A DNA stretch of 64,000 bases from Lachnospiraceae bacterium (GTDB lineage: Bacteria; Bacillota; Clostridia; Lachnospirales; Lachnospiraceae): contig JAGBBP010000030.1 of assembly GCA_017938405.1 (NCBI GenBank), positions 1-64,000 of the forward strand. Reading direction: 5' to 3'. The position numbers and the translations under genes were made by a program. How positions within the stretch are numbered: position 1 is the stretch's first letter; each line of letters opens with the position of its first letter. The notes under the pieces are model-generated. The model saw only the letters and a list, made by a program, of their open reading frames with translations, did not search any database and was not told the DNA's origin. Shown here piece by piece: positions 31,870-40,061 of the stretch.

Positions 31870-31898
31870 TTGCTTTTTGACCAAACCTCTTGTATGAT
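31870..31898 (+). promoter_or_regulatory. Promoter of the LiaF-like gene
   Basis: TTGCTT (31870-31875), a 17-base spacer and TATGAT (31893-31898), 43 bases before the start codon. It lies outside the proposed attR, so integration should leave this promoter intact. Confidence 0.65.
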
Positions 31899-31940
31899 AG
31901 AGACAGATACAACAAAATGTATAAAAGAGAGGTAATGGGT

Positions 31941-32801
31941 ATGAAGAAAAATAATTCGGTAGGTATTATTTTAGGATTACTTTTTTTGGTAATCGGTGCA
32001 GGCTATCTGGCAGAGGTCGTGGGTATCATTGACAATTTCACGATTTTCTTTGACGGATGGTGGACCTTGTTTATTATCGTTCCGTGTTTTTGCGGTTTGT
32101 TCGGAAAGGGAGACGGAAAAGTCGGTTATTTAATCGGTATTGCAATCGGTTTGTTCCTGTTGTTAATGGCCCAGGACGTTTTGGACGGTGGTAAATTGTG
32201 GGCGCTTCTTTTGGCGGCGATTTGTGTGCTGATCGGTGTGAACCTGATGTTTCCGAAGAAGAAAAGAGAACCGGAGACGGAATATATCACCGGAACGCAG
32301 GACCGGTTTGACAGAGGACCGGAGCAGAATGTAAAGGGGACTGAGAACGGAACCCCGGAGCATTTTGTGGATGCGGAAGTGGTTTCCGAGGGGGCGTTTT
32401 CGGAAAGTACCACGGAGTCTTCCGGAACGTATGATTCTCAGAAGCAGAACGGAAGTTGCATGGGAGATGATGACCGGATTGTGTGTTCCGCAGTGTTCTC
32501 CGGAAGAGATATCCGGGTGGATAATTCCTATTTCGGCGGAGCGGACCTTTCTGCATTATTCGGCGGAATCGATTTGAATTTAAAGAATGCAATGATTCAG
32601 AAGAACGTAACCATCGAAGTAAAGGCTGTGTTCGGCGGAATCGATATTTTAATGCCGTCCAATGTTCGTGTGGTAGTGGATGTTACCCCGATTTTAGGCG
32701 GCGTGGAAAACGGAACCAGAACCCCGTTAGGTGCAGATGAAAATACCCCGACGATTTACATCAAGGGAACCTGCATGTTCGGCGGATTGGAAGTAAAGTA
32801 A
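31941..32801 (+). CDS. LiaF-like envelope-stress membrane protein
   Basis: About 286 residues. Four transmembrane helices fill the first 115 residues (a LiaI/LiaF-type membrane region). A polar linker leads to a C-terminal LiaF-type beta-helix domain with repeated FGGxDLxL/FGGIDILMP strands. In Bacillus, LiaF restrains the LiaRS response to cell-wall antibiotics; no lia two-component genes are adjacent here, so the partner is unknown. The true start is the ATG at 31941 after GAGAGG; an upstream frame start has no site. Confidence 0.85.
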   Translation: MKKNNSVGIILGLLFLVIGAGYLAEVVGIIDNFTIFFDGWWTLFIIVPCFCGLFGKGDGKVGYLIGIAIGLFLLLMAQDVLDGGKLWALLLAAICVLIGVNLMFPKKKREPETEYITGTQDRFDRGPEQNVKGTENGTPEHFVDAEVVSEGAFSESTTESSGTYDSQKQNGSCMGDDDRIVCSAVFSGRDIRVDNSYFGGADLSALFGGIDLNLKNAMIQKNVTIEVKAVFGGIDILMPSNVRVVVDVTPILGGVENGTRTPLGADENTPTIYIKGTCMFGGLEVK

Positions 32802-32816
32802 GAAGCGGAGGCTTTT

Positions 32817-33170
32817 ATGTACGAGGGACGTGTCGTGCTGTGTGTCAGCAATGCCTATGAAAAGAAGTATTACTTAAACGAGGATTTTGAAGCTCTTCCG
32901 AAGAGCATTAAGGATGAGCTGAAGATTATGTGCGTACTCTACACCGAGGATGTGGGCGGTATTCTTTCCCTGGTGTACGAAGAGGACGGCAGTCTTGTAT
33001 TTGAGGTGAATGCGGATGAGGGTGATTTGCTGTTTGACGACATCGGCAGTGCCCTTGTAATTAAAAAGTTGCAGGAAGAAAAGAAAGAATTGCTGGAGTC
33101 TTTGGAACTTTATTTTAAAGTGTTCTTTTTGGGAGAAGATGCCGGGAAACTGTTGTTCCCGGGATATTAA
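32817..33170 (+). CDS. Conserved small Lachnospiraceae protein (DUF6145-like)
   Basis: A 117-residue acidic protein (NAYEKKYYLNEDFEALPKSI, then ELKIMCVLYTEDVGGILSL). It resembles a conserved protein usually found upstream of pantothenate kinase in Lachnospiraceae; the family name is from memory. Function is unknown. It follows the LiaF-like gene by 15 bases. Confidence 0.7.
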   Translation: MYEGRVVLCVSNAYEKKYYLNEDFEALPKSIKDELKIMCVLYTEDVGGILSLVYEEDGSLVFEVNADEGDLLFDDIGSALVIKKLQEEKKELLESLELYFKVFFLGEDAGKLLFPGY

Positions 33171-33181
33171 AGAAAGTACGG

Positions 33182-33212
33182 GCGAGGAATGACGCGGGTT
33201 ATTCCTCGCTTT
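33182..33212 (+). terminator. Terminator-like hairpin
   Basis: GCGAGGAAT (33182-33190) pairs perfectly with ATTCCTCGC (33201-33209), followed by only three T's. It may partly end the upstream pair before coaX. Confidence 0.55.
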
Positions 33213-33270
33213 GCGTGTTAGCGGGCGCAAGCATCGCCGACAGGCAGAAGGTGTAAGAAAGGAGAAGTCT

Positions 33271-34050
33271 ATGTTACTTGCAATCGATGTTGGGAATACG
33301 AATTTTACCTGCGGAATTTTTGACGGAGAAGATTTGGTGACAACTTTCCGTATCACCACAAAGGAGAAGCGTACTTCGGATGAGTACGGACTTCTGTTTT
33401 GCGGATTGGTGGAGAACCGGGGAGTGAAAAAAGAGCAGATTACAGATGTAATTATTGCGTCGGTGGTGCCGGACGTGATGCATTCCCTGACCAATTGCGT
33501 TGTGAAATATTTTGACTGTAAACCGATGATTGTGGGAGCCGGGACGAAGACCGGACTTCGTATTGTGACAGCCAATCCGAAGGAAATCGGTGCGGACCGC
33601 GTGGTGGATGCGGTGGCAGGTTATGAACTTTACGGCGGACCGGTGCTGGTGATTGATTACGGTACCGCAACGACCTACGACTTGGTAAACGGAGAGGGAG
33701 AGTTTGTTTCCGGGGTTACCAGTCCGGGGATTGCAATTTCCGCCAATGCTCTTTGGAACGAGGCGGCCAAGCTTCCGAAGATAGAGATTAAAAAGCCGGA
33801 ATCCATCCTTGCAAAGGAGACGATATCCAGTATGCAGGCGGGACTGGTATACGGTACCATCGGTCAGACGGAATATATCGTAAAGAAAATGGTGGAAGAA
33901 TCCGGATATCCGGAGGTAAAAGTAGTAGCAACCGGCGGCTTAGGGCGTATTATAGCAGAGGAGACCGATGTGATTTCCGAATACGACCCGATGCTTACCA
34001 TGAAAGGCTTGTATTTGATTTGGCGCAGAAATAAAGGAACGGGAAAGTAA
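33271..34050 (+). CDS. coaX: Type III pantothenate kinase
   Basis: A 259-residue ASKHA-fold kinase that phosphorylates pantothenate, the first step of coenzyme A synthesis. Markers are the phosphate-1 loop [12 protein letters not shown] at the N-terminus, [22 protein letters not shown] and the VATGGLGRI adenosine loop. The ATG at 33271 follows AAAGGAGAAG; an upstream in-frame start at 33211 lacks a site. Confidence 0.97.
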   Translation: MLLAIDVGNTNFTCGIFDGEDLVTTFRITTKEKRTSDEYGLLFCGLVENRGVKKEQITDVIIASVVPDVMHSLTNCVVKYFDCKPMIVGAGTKTGLRIVTANPKEIGADRVVDAVAGYELYGGPVLVIDYGTATTYDLVNGEGEFVSGVTSPGIAISANALWNEAAKLPKIEIKKPESILAKETISSMQAGLVYGTIGQTEYIVKKMVEESGYPEVKVVATGGLGRIIAEETDVISEYDPMLTMKGLYLIWRRNKGTGK

Positions 34051-34084
34051 CCTTGCGATTTGCGGGAGATTGCGGAAGGATAGT

Positions 34085-35065
34085 ATGGAGAAAAATTTAC
34101 AGATTGGGAATGTAAAGGTGAACGGAATCCTGGCCCTGGGGCCGATGGCAGGTGTAACAGACCTGCCTTTTCGTTGTCTTTGTAAGGAACAGGGCGCGAG
34201 CCTCATTTATACGGAAATGGTCAGTGCAAAAGGAATCCTTTACAACAATAAAAATACAAAGCTGATGTTGGAAACCGCAGAGGCAGAGCGGCCGGTGGCA
34301 TTGCAATTGTTCGGAGAAGATGCGGCGATTATGAGCGAGGTGGCAAAACGGATTGAGGAACTGCCCTTTGATATTCTGGATATCAATATGGGCTGCCCGG
34401 TACCGAAGGTGGTCAATAACGGAGAGGGCTCTGCGCTCATGAAGGATCCGGTAAAGTCGGGAAAGATTATCGAGGCGATTGCGAAGGCAATCAAGAAGCC
34501 GGTTACGGTGAAAATCCGCAAAGGCTTCGGTAAAGAGGATGCCAATGCGCCGGAGCTAGCGAAAATCGCGGAAGAGAGCGGCGCTGCGGCGATTGCGGTC
34601 CACGGACGTACCAGAGAACAATATTACAGCGGCAAGGCGGACTGGGACATTATCCGGCAGGTAAAAGAAACGGTAAAGATTCCGGTTATCGGAAACGGGG
34701 ATATTTTCACGCCTGAGGATGCGAAACGGATGATGGATATGACGGGCTGCGACGGTCTGATGTTAGCCCGGGGAGTACAGGGAGACCCGTGGTTGTTCCA
34801 CCGGGTAAATCACTATCTGGAAACGGGAGAGTTGCTTCCGAAACCACCTATGTCCGAGCTGATTGAGACCATATTGCGCCATGCGAAGTTACAGCTGGAG
34901 TTTAAGGGAGAGTACCTGGGGATGCGGGAGATGCGAAAGCATGTGGCCTGGTATACCACGGGATATCCGAATTCGGCAAAGCTCCGGGTGAAGGTAAATG
35001 CGGTGGAAACTATGGCGGAGTTAGAGGAGCTGTTGGAATCCTATGTCCGTGAGGCGGAGATATAG
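34085..35065 (+). CDS. dusB: tRNA-dihydrouridine synthase (DusB-type)
   Basis: A 326-residue FMN enzyme that reduces uridines in tRNA. The TIM barrel opens with GPMAGVTDLPFR; LDINMGCPVPKVV contains the catalytic Cys; VHGRTREQYYSGKADW and PVIGNGDIFTPEDA bind FMN. A helical RNA-binding domain ends the protein. The coaX-dusB neighbourhood is common in Firmicutes. The ATG at 34085 follows GGAAGG. Confidence 0.95.
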   Translation: MEKNLQIGNVKVNGILALGPMAGVTDLPFRCLCKEQGASLIYTEMVSAKGILYNNKNTKLMLETAEAERPVALQLFGEDAAIMSEVAKRIEELPFDILDINMGCPVPKVVNNGEGSALMKDPVKSGKIIEAIAKAIKKPVTVKIRKGFGKEDANAPELAKIAEESGAAAIAVHGRTREQYYSGKADWDIIRQVKETVKIPVIGNGDIFTPEDAKRMMDMTGCDGLMLARGVQGDPWLFHRVNHYLETGELLPKPPMSELIETILRHAKLQLEFKGEYLGMREMRKHVAWYTTGYPNSAKLRVKVNAVETMAELEELLESYVREAEI

Positions 35066-35206
35066 GGGGCTTTGGCAGGAAGGAAATAAATGCAGGTCAA
35101 AAATCGCAGAACGTGTCCGCCTTCGTCAAATTAGGTAATTCAATATGCGAATAGGTTGGGAAAATAGTGAATAGTTACAAAAATAAAAAATATTTCAAAT
35201 TGGGTG

Positions 35207-35235
35207 TTGACAATTCTATAAAAAGAGTGTATGAT
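35207..35235 (+). promoter_or_regulatory. Promoter of the asd gene
   Basis: A perfect TTGACA (35207-35212), 17-base spacer and TATGAT (35230-35235). The leader to the start codon at 35358 is about 115 bases and shows no lysine riboswitch or T-box consensus. The rest of the gap from 35066 holds no gene. Confidence 0.8.
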
Positions 35236-35357
35236 AGCGAAAGACAAATGTTCGCGAGAGAAAAACACACAAACAGACGGGCATAGGTGAATAAAAGGAA
35301 TTAACCGAGCTACAGAAGCGATGAGTGGAGTTCGGTGAAAAGATGGAGGTAAAAGTT

Positions 35358-36440
35358 ATGGCAAAGTTAAGAGTCGGAATTTTAGGTGCAACCGGTATGG
35401 TAGGTCAGAGATTTATTGCTCTGCTTGAGAATCATCCGTGGTTTGAGGTAGTGACGGTGGCAGCAAGCCCGCGTAGCGCAGGCAAGACCTACGAAGAGGC
35501 AGTAGGCGATCGTTGGAAGATGACCACTCCGATGCCGGAAGCGGTAAAGAAGTTAATCGTAAAGAACGTAAACGAAGTGGAAGCAGTTGCTGCAACCGTT
35601 GACTTCGTATTCAGTGCAGTAGATATGACCAAGGACGAGATTAAGGCAATCGAGGAAGCTTACGCTAAGACCGAGACCCCGGTAGTTTCCAACAACAGCG
35701 CACATCGCTGGACCCCGGACGTTCCGATGGTAGTGCCGGAAATCAATCCGGACCATATGAAGGTTATCGATTTCCAGAAGAAGCGTCTCGGTACCAAGAG
35801 AGGCTTCGTGGCAGTAAAGCCGAACTGCTCCATTCAGAGCTACGCTCCGGTACTTACCGCTTGGGCAGAGTTCGAGCCGTACGAAGTAGTGGCTACCACC
35901 TATCAGGCAATCTCCGGTGCAGGTAAGACCTTCAAGGATTGGCCGGAAATGGTAGAGAACATCATTCCGTACATCGGCGGTGAGGAAGAAAAGAGTGAGA
36001 AGGAGCCGCTTCGTATATGGGGTGAGATTAAGGACGGCGTTATTGTGCCGGCAACCTCTCCGGTAATCACCTGCCAGTGTATCCGTGTACCGGTATTAAA
36101 CGGTCATACCGCTGCGGTATTTGTAAAGTTTAAGAAGAAGGCAACCAAGGAGCAGCTCATCGAGAAGCTTGTTAACTTCAAGGGTGTTCCGCAGGAGCTT
36201 GAGCTTCCGAGCGCACCGAAGCAGTTTATCCAGTATCTTGAGGAAGACAATCGTCCGCAGGTAAAGCTGGATGTGGATTACGAGAACGGCATGGGCGTTT
36301 CCGTCGGCAGAATTCGTGAAGATTCCGTATACGACTGGAAGTTTGTAGGACTTTCCCACAACACCGTTCGTGGTGCAGCAGGCGGCGCAGTACTTTGCGC
36401 AGAGCTTCTGAAGGCACAGGGATATATTGAGGCGAAGTAA
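35358..36440 (+). CDS. asd: Aspartate-semialdehyde dehydrogenase
   Basis: A 360-residue NADPH enzyme that makes aspartate-4-semialdehyde for lysine, diaminopimelate, threonine and methionine. It has the nucleotide loop GILGATGMVGQRF, the catalytic Cys in VKPNCSIQS, and the active-site His/Arg regions near RVPVLNGHTA. It belongs to the archaeal/fungal-type branch, common in Clostridia. The ATG at 35358 follows GGAGG. Codon use is strongly biased, as in highly expressed genes. Confidence 0.97.
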   Translation: MAKLRVGILGATGMVGQRFIALLENHPWFEVVTVAASPRSAGKTYEEAVGDRWKMTTPMPEAVKKLIVKNVNEVEAVAATVDFVFSAVDMTKDEIKAIEEAYAKTETPVVSNNSAHRWTPDVPMVVPEINPDHMKVIDFQKKRLGTKRGFVAVKPNCSIQSYAPVLTAWAEFEPYEVVATTYQAISGAGKTFKDWPEMVENIIPYIGGEEEKSEKEPLRIWGEIKDGVIVPATSPVITCQCIRVPVLNGHTAAVFVKFKKKATKEQLIEKLVNFKGVPQELELPSAPKQFIQYLEEDNRPQVKLDVDYENGMGVSVGRIREDSVYDWKFVGLSHNTVRGAAGGAVLCAELLKAQGYIEAK

Positions 36441-36462
36441 GAAAAAGAAATAGCAGAACATC

Positions 36463-36503
36463 AAAGTCCGTTGGGAAGAGTTACTTTTCGACGGACTTTT
36501 CTG
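36463..36503 (+). terminator. Terminator after asd
   Basis: AAAGTCCGT (36463-36471) pairs with ACGGACTTT (36491-36499), followed by TTCTG. The loop is long (19 bases). Confidence 0.7.
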
Positions 36504-36524
36504 ATATTATAAACTTATATGTAC

Positions 36525-36603
36525 AAAAGTTTACAACTAAGTTTGTTGACAAGAATGGAAAAATGAAGTAAACTATAAAATATAAAAGTTTACAAATAAG
36601 TTT
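36525..36603 (+). promoter_or_regulatory. Promoter with flanking 20-base direct repeats
   Basis: A 20-base element at 36525-36544 (AAAAGTTTACAACTAAGTTT) recurs at 36584-36603 with one mismatch. Between them lie TTGACA (36545-36550), a 17-base spacer and a weak TAAACT -10. The second copy touches the ribosome binding site of the HTH gene. This fits autorepression by the HTH protein. Confidence 0.7.
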
Positions 36604-36616
36604 ATGGAGGTGGGAT

Positions 36617-37471
36617 ATGGAATATAATTTTGTACAGGATTTGGAGATTGTGTTGGAACTTACGGGGCTTTCTACGGAGGCTTTTGCAGAGGGATTGGGA
36701 GTTTCCAGGATGACGGTAAATAACTGGCTTACCGGAAAGAAGGAGGTCAGTGACAAGAATATTGCTTCCTTTTATGAGTATACTTTTCGTAAGGGAATTC
36801 GTTTGAATCTGATTAAGGAGCAGTTGTATCGGGAGGATGTTCTGGATACCTCGAAGGTACTTCTGTTTCATGGAGCGAAGACAAAGATAGAGGGACCCTT
36901 GCGGACGGATTGCAGTAAGCGGAGGAATGATTTTGGTGCCGGGTTTTATTGCGGGGAGAGTTTGGAACAGTCGGCCATGTTTGTTACTACCTATCCGGCC
37001 TCGTCCTTATATATGCTTACCTTTGACGGTACGGGACTCAAAGGGAAGGAGTTTGGTGTAAGCAGAGAGTGGATGTTAATGATTGCGCATTTTAGGGAAC
37101 GCTTGGGAGCTTATGCGGACTCTGAGGTGATACAGGCGTTGTTGAAGCAGGTAGAATGTGTGGATTATATTGTAGCACCTATTGCGGATAACCGGATGTT
37201 TGAGATTATCGACCAATTCATTGACGGAGAGATTACGGACGAGCAGTGCAAGCATTGTTTGTCCGCTACGAATCTCGGAAAGCAGTATGTATTTGTGACG
37301 GAGAAGGCCTTGCGACAGGTGGAGCTTTTGGAACGATGTTTTCTTACAAGGGAAGAGAAGGAGTTCTATTTGTTTTCCCGACAGGCAAGCTATGAGATGA
37401 ACCGGGATAAGGTAAAGGTGGCACGCAGACAGTATAGAGACGTGGGAAAGTATATCGAGGAGATGATGTGA
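36617..37471 (+). CDS. HTH-DUF3990 protein, putative toxin component
   Basis: A 284-residue fusion. Residues 5-50 form an XRE-like HTH (GLSTEAFAEGLGVSRMTVNNWLTG). Residues 80-230 match DUF3990, a family with an ADP-ribosyltransferase-like fold: LLFHGAKTKIEGP, then RNDFGAGFYCGES, then SAMFVTTYPASSLYML. DUF3990 genes are commonly paired with small partners in Lachnospiraceae and are suspected toxins. The operon is autonomous, with its own promoter and terminator. Enzyme activity is inferred from fold, not shown. Confidence 0.75.
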   Translation: MEYNFVQDLEIVLELTGLSTEAFAEGLGVSRMTVNNWLTGKKEVSDKNIASFYEYTFRKGIRLNLIKEQLYREDVLDTSKVLLFHGAKTKIEGPLRTDCSKRRNDFGAGFYCGESLEQSAMFVTTYPASSLYMLTFDGTGLKGKEFGVSREWMLMIAHFRERLGAYADSEVIQALLKQVECVDYIVAPIADNRMFEIIDQFIDGEITDEQCKHCLSATNLGKQYVFVTEKALRQVELLERCFLTREEKEFYLFSRQASYEMNRDKVKVARRQYRDVGKYIEEMM

Positions 37472-38019
37472 TGAGAGAGATGGACCATTACGGATTACAG
37501 ATGTGCAAATATCAGGGAGAGTTGTTTCAAGAGTCTCTTCGGAGGACGCAGTGCGGTTCCAAGGTATTTTTGCGGCGCTTTATGCTGTCGGATTTGGCGG
37601 AGCGTATGGATAAGGACGGTTTTTTATATGAGGCAACGGACGTGGGAGATGCTTTTATCGAGATAGAGACTCAGTACGGTCCTACGGATTACGGTCAGAT
37701 TAAGTTCGGAGGGGAGGCGTTGTACTGGACCGGGTATCTTTACCGGTACTGGTCCTACATTTCGGGGAAAAGCAGTAAGCAGCTGTATCGCATCATCAAG
37801 CCGGAAGAATTAGAGAAGCTTTACTTTCCGTATCATTCTTTAGACCCGGAACAGGCCATTGAACGTATTATGGAGGCAAAGGGGCTTACGGAAGAAGACA
37901 TGATTAAGCGGGGTGTGGAAATTCTGCGTCGGATACGGGCAAGGAAGGCGGAGCAGAAAGCAAAGGATGACAATGAGGAAACGGCAGAATTGTTAGTTGG
38001 CAAAGAGAATCCAAAGTGA
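37471..38019 (+). CDS. Partner of the HTH-DUF3990 protein, putative antitoxin
   Basis: A 182-residue protein starting at the ATG that overlaps the preceding TGA by one base. Conserved-looking segments are SKVFLRRFMLSDLAERMD, YGQIKFGGEALYWTGYLYRY and KQLYRIIKPEELEKLYFPYH; the tail is charged. The same pairing is common in gut Clostridia. The coupling and order suggest a neutralising partner; other roles are possible. Confidence 0.65.
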   Translation: MREMDHYGLQMCKYQGELFQESLRRTQCGSKVFLRRFMLSDLAERMDKDGFLYEATDVGDAFIEIETQYGPTDYGQIKFGGEALYWTGYLYRYWSYISGKSSKQLYRIIKPEELEKLYFPYHSLDPEQAIERIMEAKGLTEEDMIKRGVEILRRIRARKAEQKAKDDNEETAELLVGKENPK

Positions 38020-38026
38020 CGATAAA

Positions 38027-38069
38027 AAGAAGAACCGCTCCGGGCAAGAACGGTTCTTCTTATTTTTTC
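38027..38069. terminator. Strong bidirectional terminator
   Basis: AAGAAGAACCG (38027-38037) pairs perfectly with CGGTTCTTCTT (38051-38061), followed by ATTTTTT on the forward strand and preceded by A-rich sequence, so it works for both the DUF3990 operon and the reverse-strand gene at 38085. Confidence 0.9.
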
Positions 38070-38084
38070 TCATTTAAAGAGGCA

Positions 38085-39002
38085 TTATTTTATTTCAAGT
38101 TCATTACCCTTCCAGTCGAAGGCACGGAACTTAACGGAATCATCTTGATGGATTTCGAAATATTTTACCGTATAGTCAACGAAGTGCTGTACGGATACCG
38201 GACCGGAGTAATCCCAAATCGGGATGTTCGGGTCGAATTTATCGTAATCGAAATGAAGATGTATCTCGTCTTTTGTTTTAAATAGTCCGCCCTTTACGTT
38301 TTCAATATTCTCCAGCATGTTACCGGCGTTATTGTAAATAATGTGACGTTGGACATCGTTATCGGAAGAATTCTCTTCAAAGCGGTAATGATAGATGCCT
38401 TCGCCCTTCGCATCGCACTCTGCCATCCAATCCGTAAGGAACGGATATTCCGCAACCGCTTCCGCCTTTGTCGGAAAAGAATGGAAGTTATAATTAAGAC
38501 CGACAAGTTGTTTGATTCGGATGTGAGTGGAACCTACCAGAATGCTAAACAGCAGAACCGGAACGACAATCAGGACTGCTAACAACCACTTTAAGCCTTT
38601 GTCCTTTTTCGGGGCAATGTTTAACCGCGCCTTCTGGTCCTCCGGAATTTCGGTACCGCAGTGCGGACAGTTTGCCCAGCCGTTTTCCAACACGTTGTTA
38701 CAGGTGTGGCAATGTTCCTTTAAAGAGGCACCGCAGTGGGGACAAACAGCGAAGCTTTCCCGTACGAGACCGTTACAGCAGTTGCAACGAGTGCCGGAGG
38801 AATCCGAACGTACAATTAAGTAAATAATCAGTCCCACAAAGCCCGGTGCAAAGGCGGAAAGAAGCGTCCAGAGAACGACATTCATACCGCGCCGGCGCGC
38901 ATCCTTGTACACGTAAATACCGATCAGAATCGGTAAAGTAATCATTAGAATGATTGTAAGTAAAAACATGGTTAATCCGAGGGTACTTATATTAATAGCC
39001 AT
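38085..39002 (-). CDS. Zinc-ribbon membrane protein of an ECF operon
   Basis: A 305-residue protein with two N-terminal transmembrane helices, a double zinc ribbon (CNCCNGL, CPHCGASL, CHTCNNVL, CPHCGTEI; about residues 75-120), a third helix (about 140-160) and a soluble C-terminal domain of unknown fold. It is the third gene of an operon with an ECF sigma factor and may sense or transmit envelope signals. ATGs at 39008 and 39002 are both possible; spacing favours 39002. Confidence 0.7.
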   Translation of the reverse strand: MAINISTLGLTMFLLTIILMITLPILIGIYVYKDARRRGMNVVLWTLLSAFAPGFVGLIIYLIVRSDSSGTRCNCCNGLVRESFAVCPHCGASLKEHCHTCNNVLENGWANCPHCGTEIPEDQKARLNIAPKKDKGLKWLLAVLIVVPVLLFSILVGSTHIRIKQLVGLNYNFHSFPTKAEAVAEYPFLTDWMAECDAKGEGIYHYRFEENSSDNDVQRHIIYNNAGNMLENIENVKGGLFKTKDEIHLHFDYDKFDPNIPIWDYSGPVSVQHFVDYTVKYFEIHQDDSVKFRAFDWKGNELEIK

Positions 39003-39017
39003 AATCATCCATCCTTT

Positions 39018-39293
39018 CTATTCCGGAACAGAGCCGGATTTATAAAATACGAAACTGATAATACCGTTGCCCACCAGAGATAAAATCACAAAGGCGAGGC
39101 AACCGATTGCCAATAGGGTGTAATCCGAAAACAGTAACACGCCGCAAAGCAAAAAGCAAAGAGATACCAGGAGCGATGCGATACGAAGCAGTCTGGTCTG
39201 GCGACGCAGGGTTCTGCGTGCAAGCTCGTCCTGTAACATGCGCTCGGTAAGTACCGGCGGGGTGTGTTCGTTAAAATTGTATATTTGATTCAT
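39018..39293 (-). CDS. Small membrane protein next to ECF sigma
   Basis: A 91-residue protein with a cytoplasmic N-terminus of about 38 residues (LTERMLQDELARRTLRRQTR) and two transmembrane helices. Position directly after the ECF gene and overlap with it by 23 bases suggest an anti-sigma-like role. It lacks the zinc anti-sigma motif. The start has GAAAGGAGC 7 bases upstream. Confidence 0.65.
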   Translation of the reverse strand: MNQIYNFNEHTPPVLTERMLQDELARRTLRRQTRLLRIASLLVSLCFLLCGVLLFSDYTLLAIGCLAFVILSLVGNGIISFVFYKSGSVPE

Positions 39294-39768
39294 ATGCAAG
39301 CTCCTTTCGTAGTAGTTTTTTTGCCTGATGCAGTCGGGACTTGATTGTGCCGGCGGGCACTTTTAATGCTTCGGCGGTTTTCTTTTCGTCAAGACCGTGA
39401 AAATAATGCAGGATTACGGTGGTACGCATCTTTTCCGGCAAGCGGTCGATGGCAGCGTGGAGGTCGGAATAATCATCCTCCGTAGCGGCAGCTACACTTT
39501 CCAATAGTGTATCCTTTTCTTCCGTGTCGGAAAATTGATTGTATACCGGTGAGCGTTTTTGTTTCCGTAATAAATCGCGGTATGTATTGACACAAATTCC
39601 GGTAATCCATCCTTCGAAGGAACGGACCGTGTCGTATTGCAAAATCTTTTGGTAGGCTTTTAACCAGGTTTCCTGATACAGATCATCGGCGTCGACTGTG
39701 TTGCCGCATAACTTTACGCACAGTCCGTAAAGTCGTTTTCCGTACAGGGAAATGTACTCGTTAATCAA
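39271..39768 (-). CDS. ECF-family RNA polymerase sigma factor
   Basis: A 165-residue sigma factor: region 2 (VKLCGNTVDADDLYQETWLKA) and region 4 (LPEKMRTTVILHYFHGLDEK, then VPAGTIKSRLHQAKKLL). The start is probably the TTG at 39768, 8 bases after AAAGGGGGG; the upstream ATG at 39822 has no ribosome binding site. It heads a three-gene operon. Confidence 0.9.
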   Translation of the reverse strand: MINEYISLYGKRLYGLCVKLCGNTVDADDLYQETWLKAYQKILQYDTVRSFEGWITGICVNTYRDLLRKQKRSPVYNQFSDTEEKDTLLESVAAATEDDYSDLHAAIDRLPEKMRTTVILHYFHGLDEKKTAEALKVPAGTIKSRLHQAKKLLRKELAYESNIQF

Positions 39769-39921
39769 TGCCCCGTCCCCCCTTTCATTAACAGATACGA
39801 ACCGGAAAGCGAAAAGGTTCAATAATTATTTTGCAAAATTTACAAATTTGAAAATATCATATCTATAATAACACAGAAAGCAGGGAATTCCTAAAGAATT
39901 TATTAAATTCCTATTGGGATA

Positions 39922-39950
39922 TTGACGAAAAAAAGTCAATCTGCTATTTT
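39922..39950 (+). promoter_or_regulatory. Promoter of the ABC transporter gene
   Basis: TTGACG (39922-39927), a 17-base spacer and TATTTT (39945-39950). The -35 is part of a dyad (ATTGAC ... GTCAAT, 39921-39940). The remaining 39823-40061 sequence holds no gene. Confidence 0.55.
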
Positions 39951-40061
39951 ATAAGAAGTTATAATTGTATTTCTTTTATATGGTACATAGATATAGAAGA
40001 CGGAGAATACGGTAAATGTTTTGGGTTTGTATGGGCGAAACACAAAAATCAGGAGGCGAAT

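Noticed and set aside
35236..35357. Possible lysine riboswitch or T-box in the asd leader
   Set aside because: The leader is too short and lacks the conserved core sequences and an attenuator.
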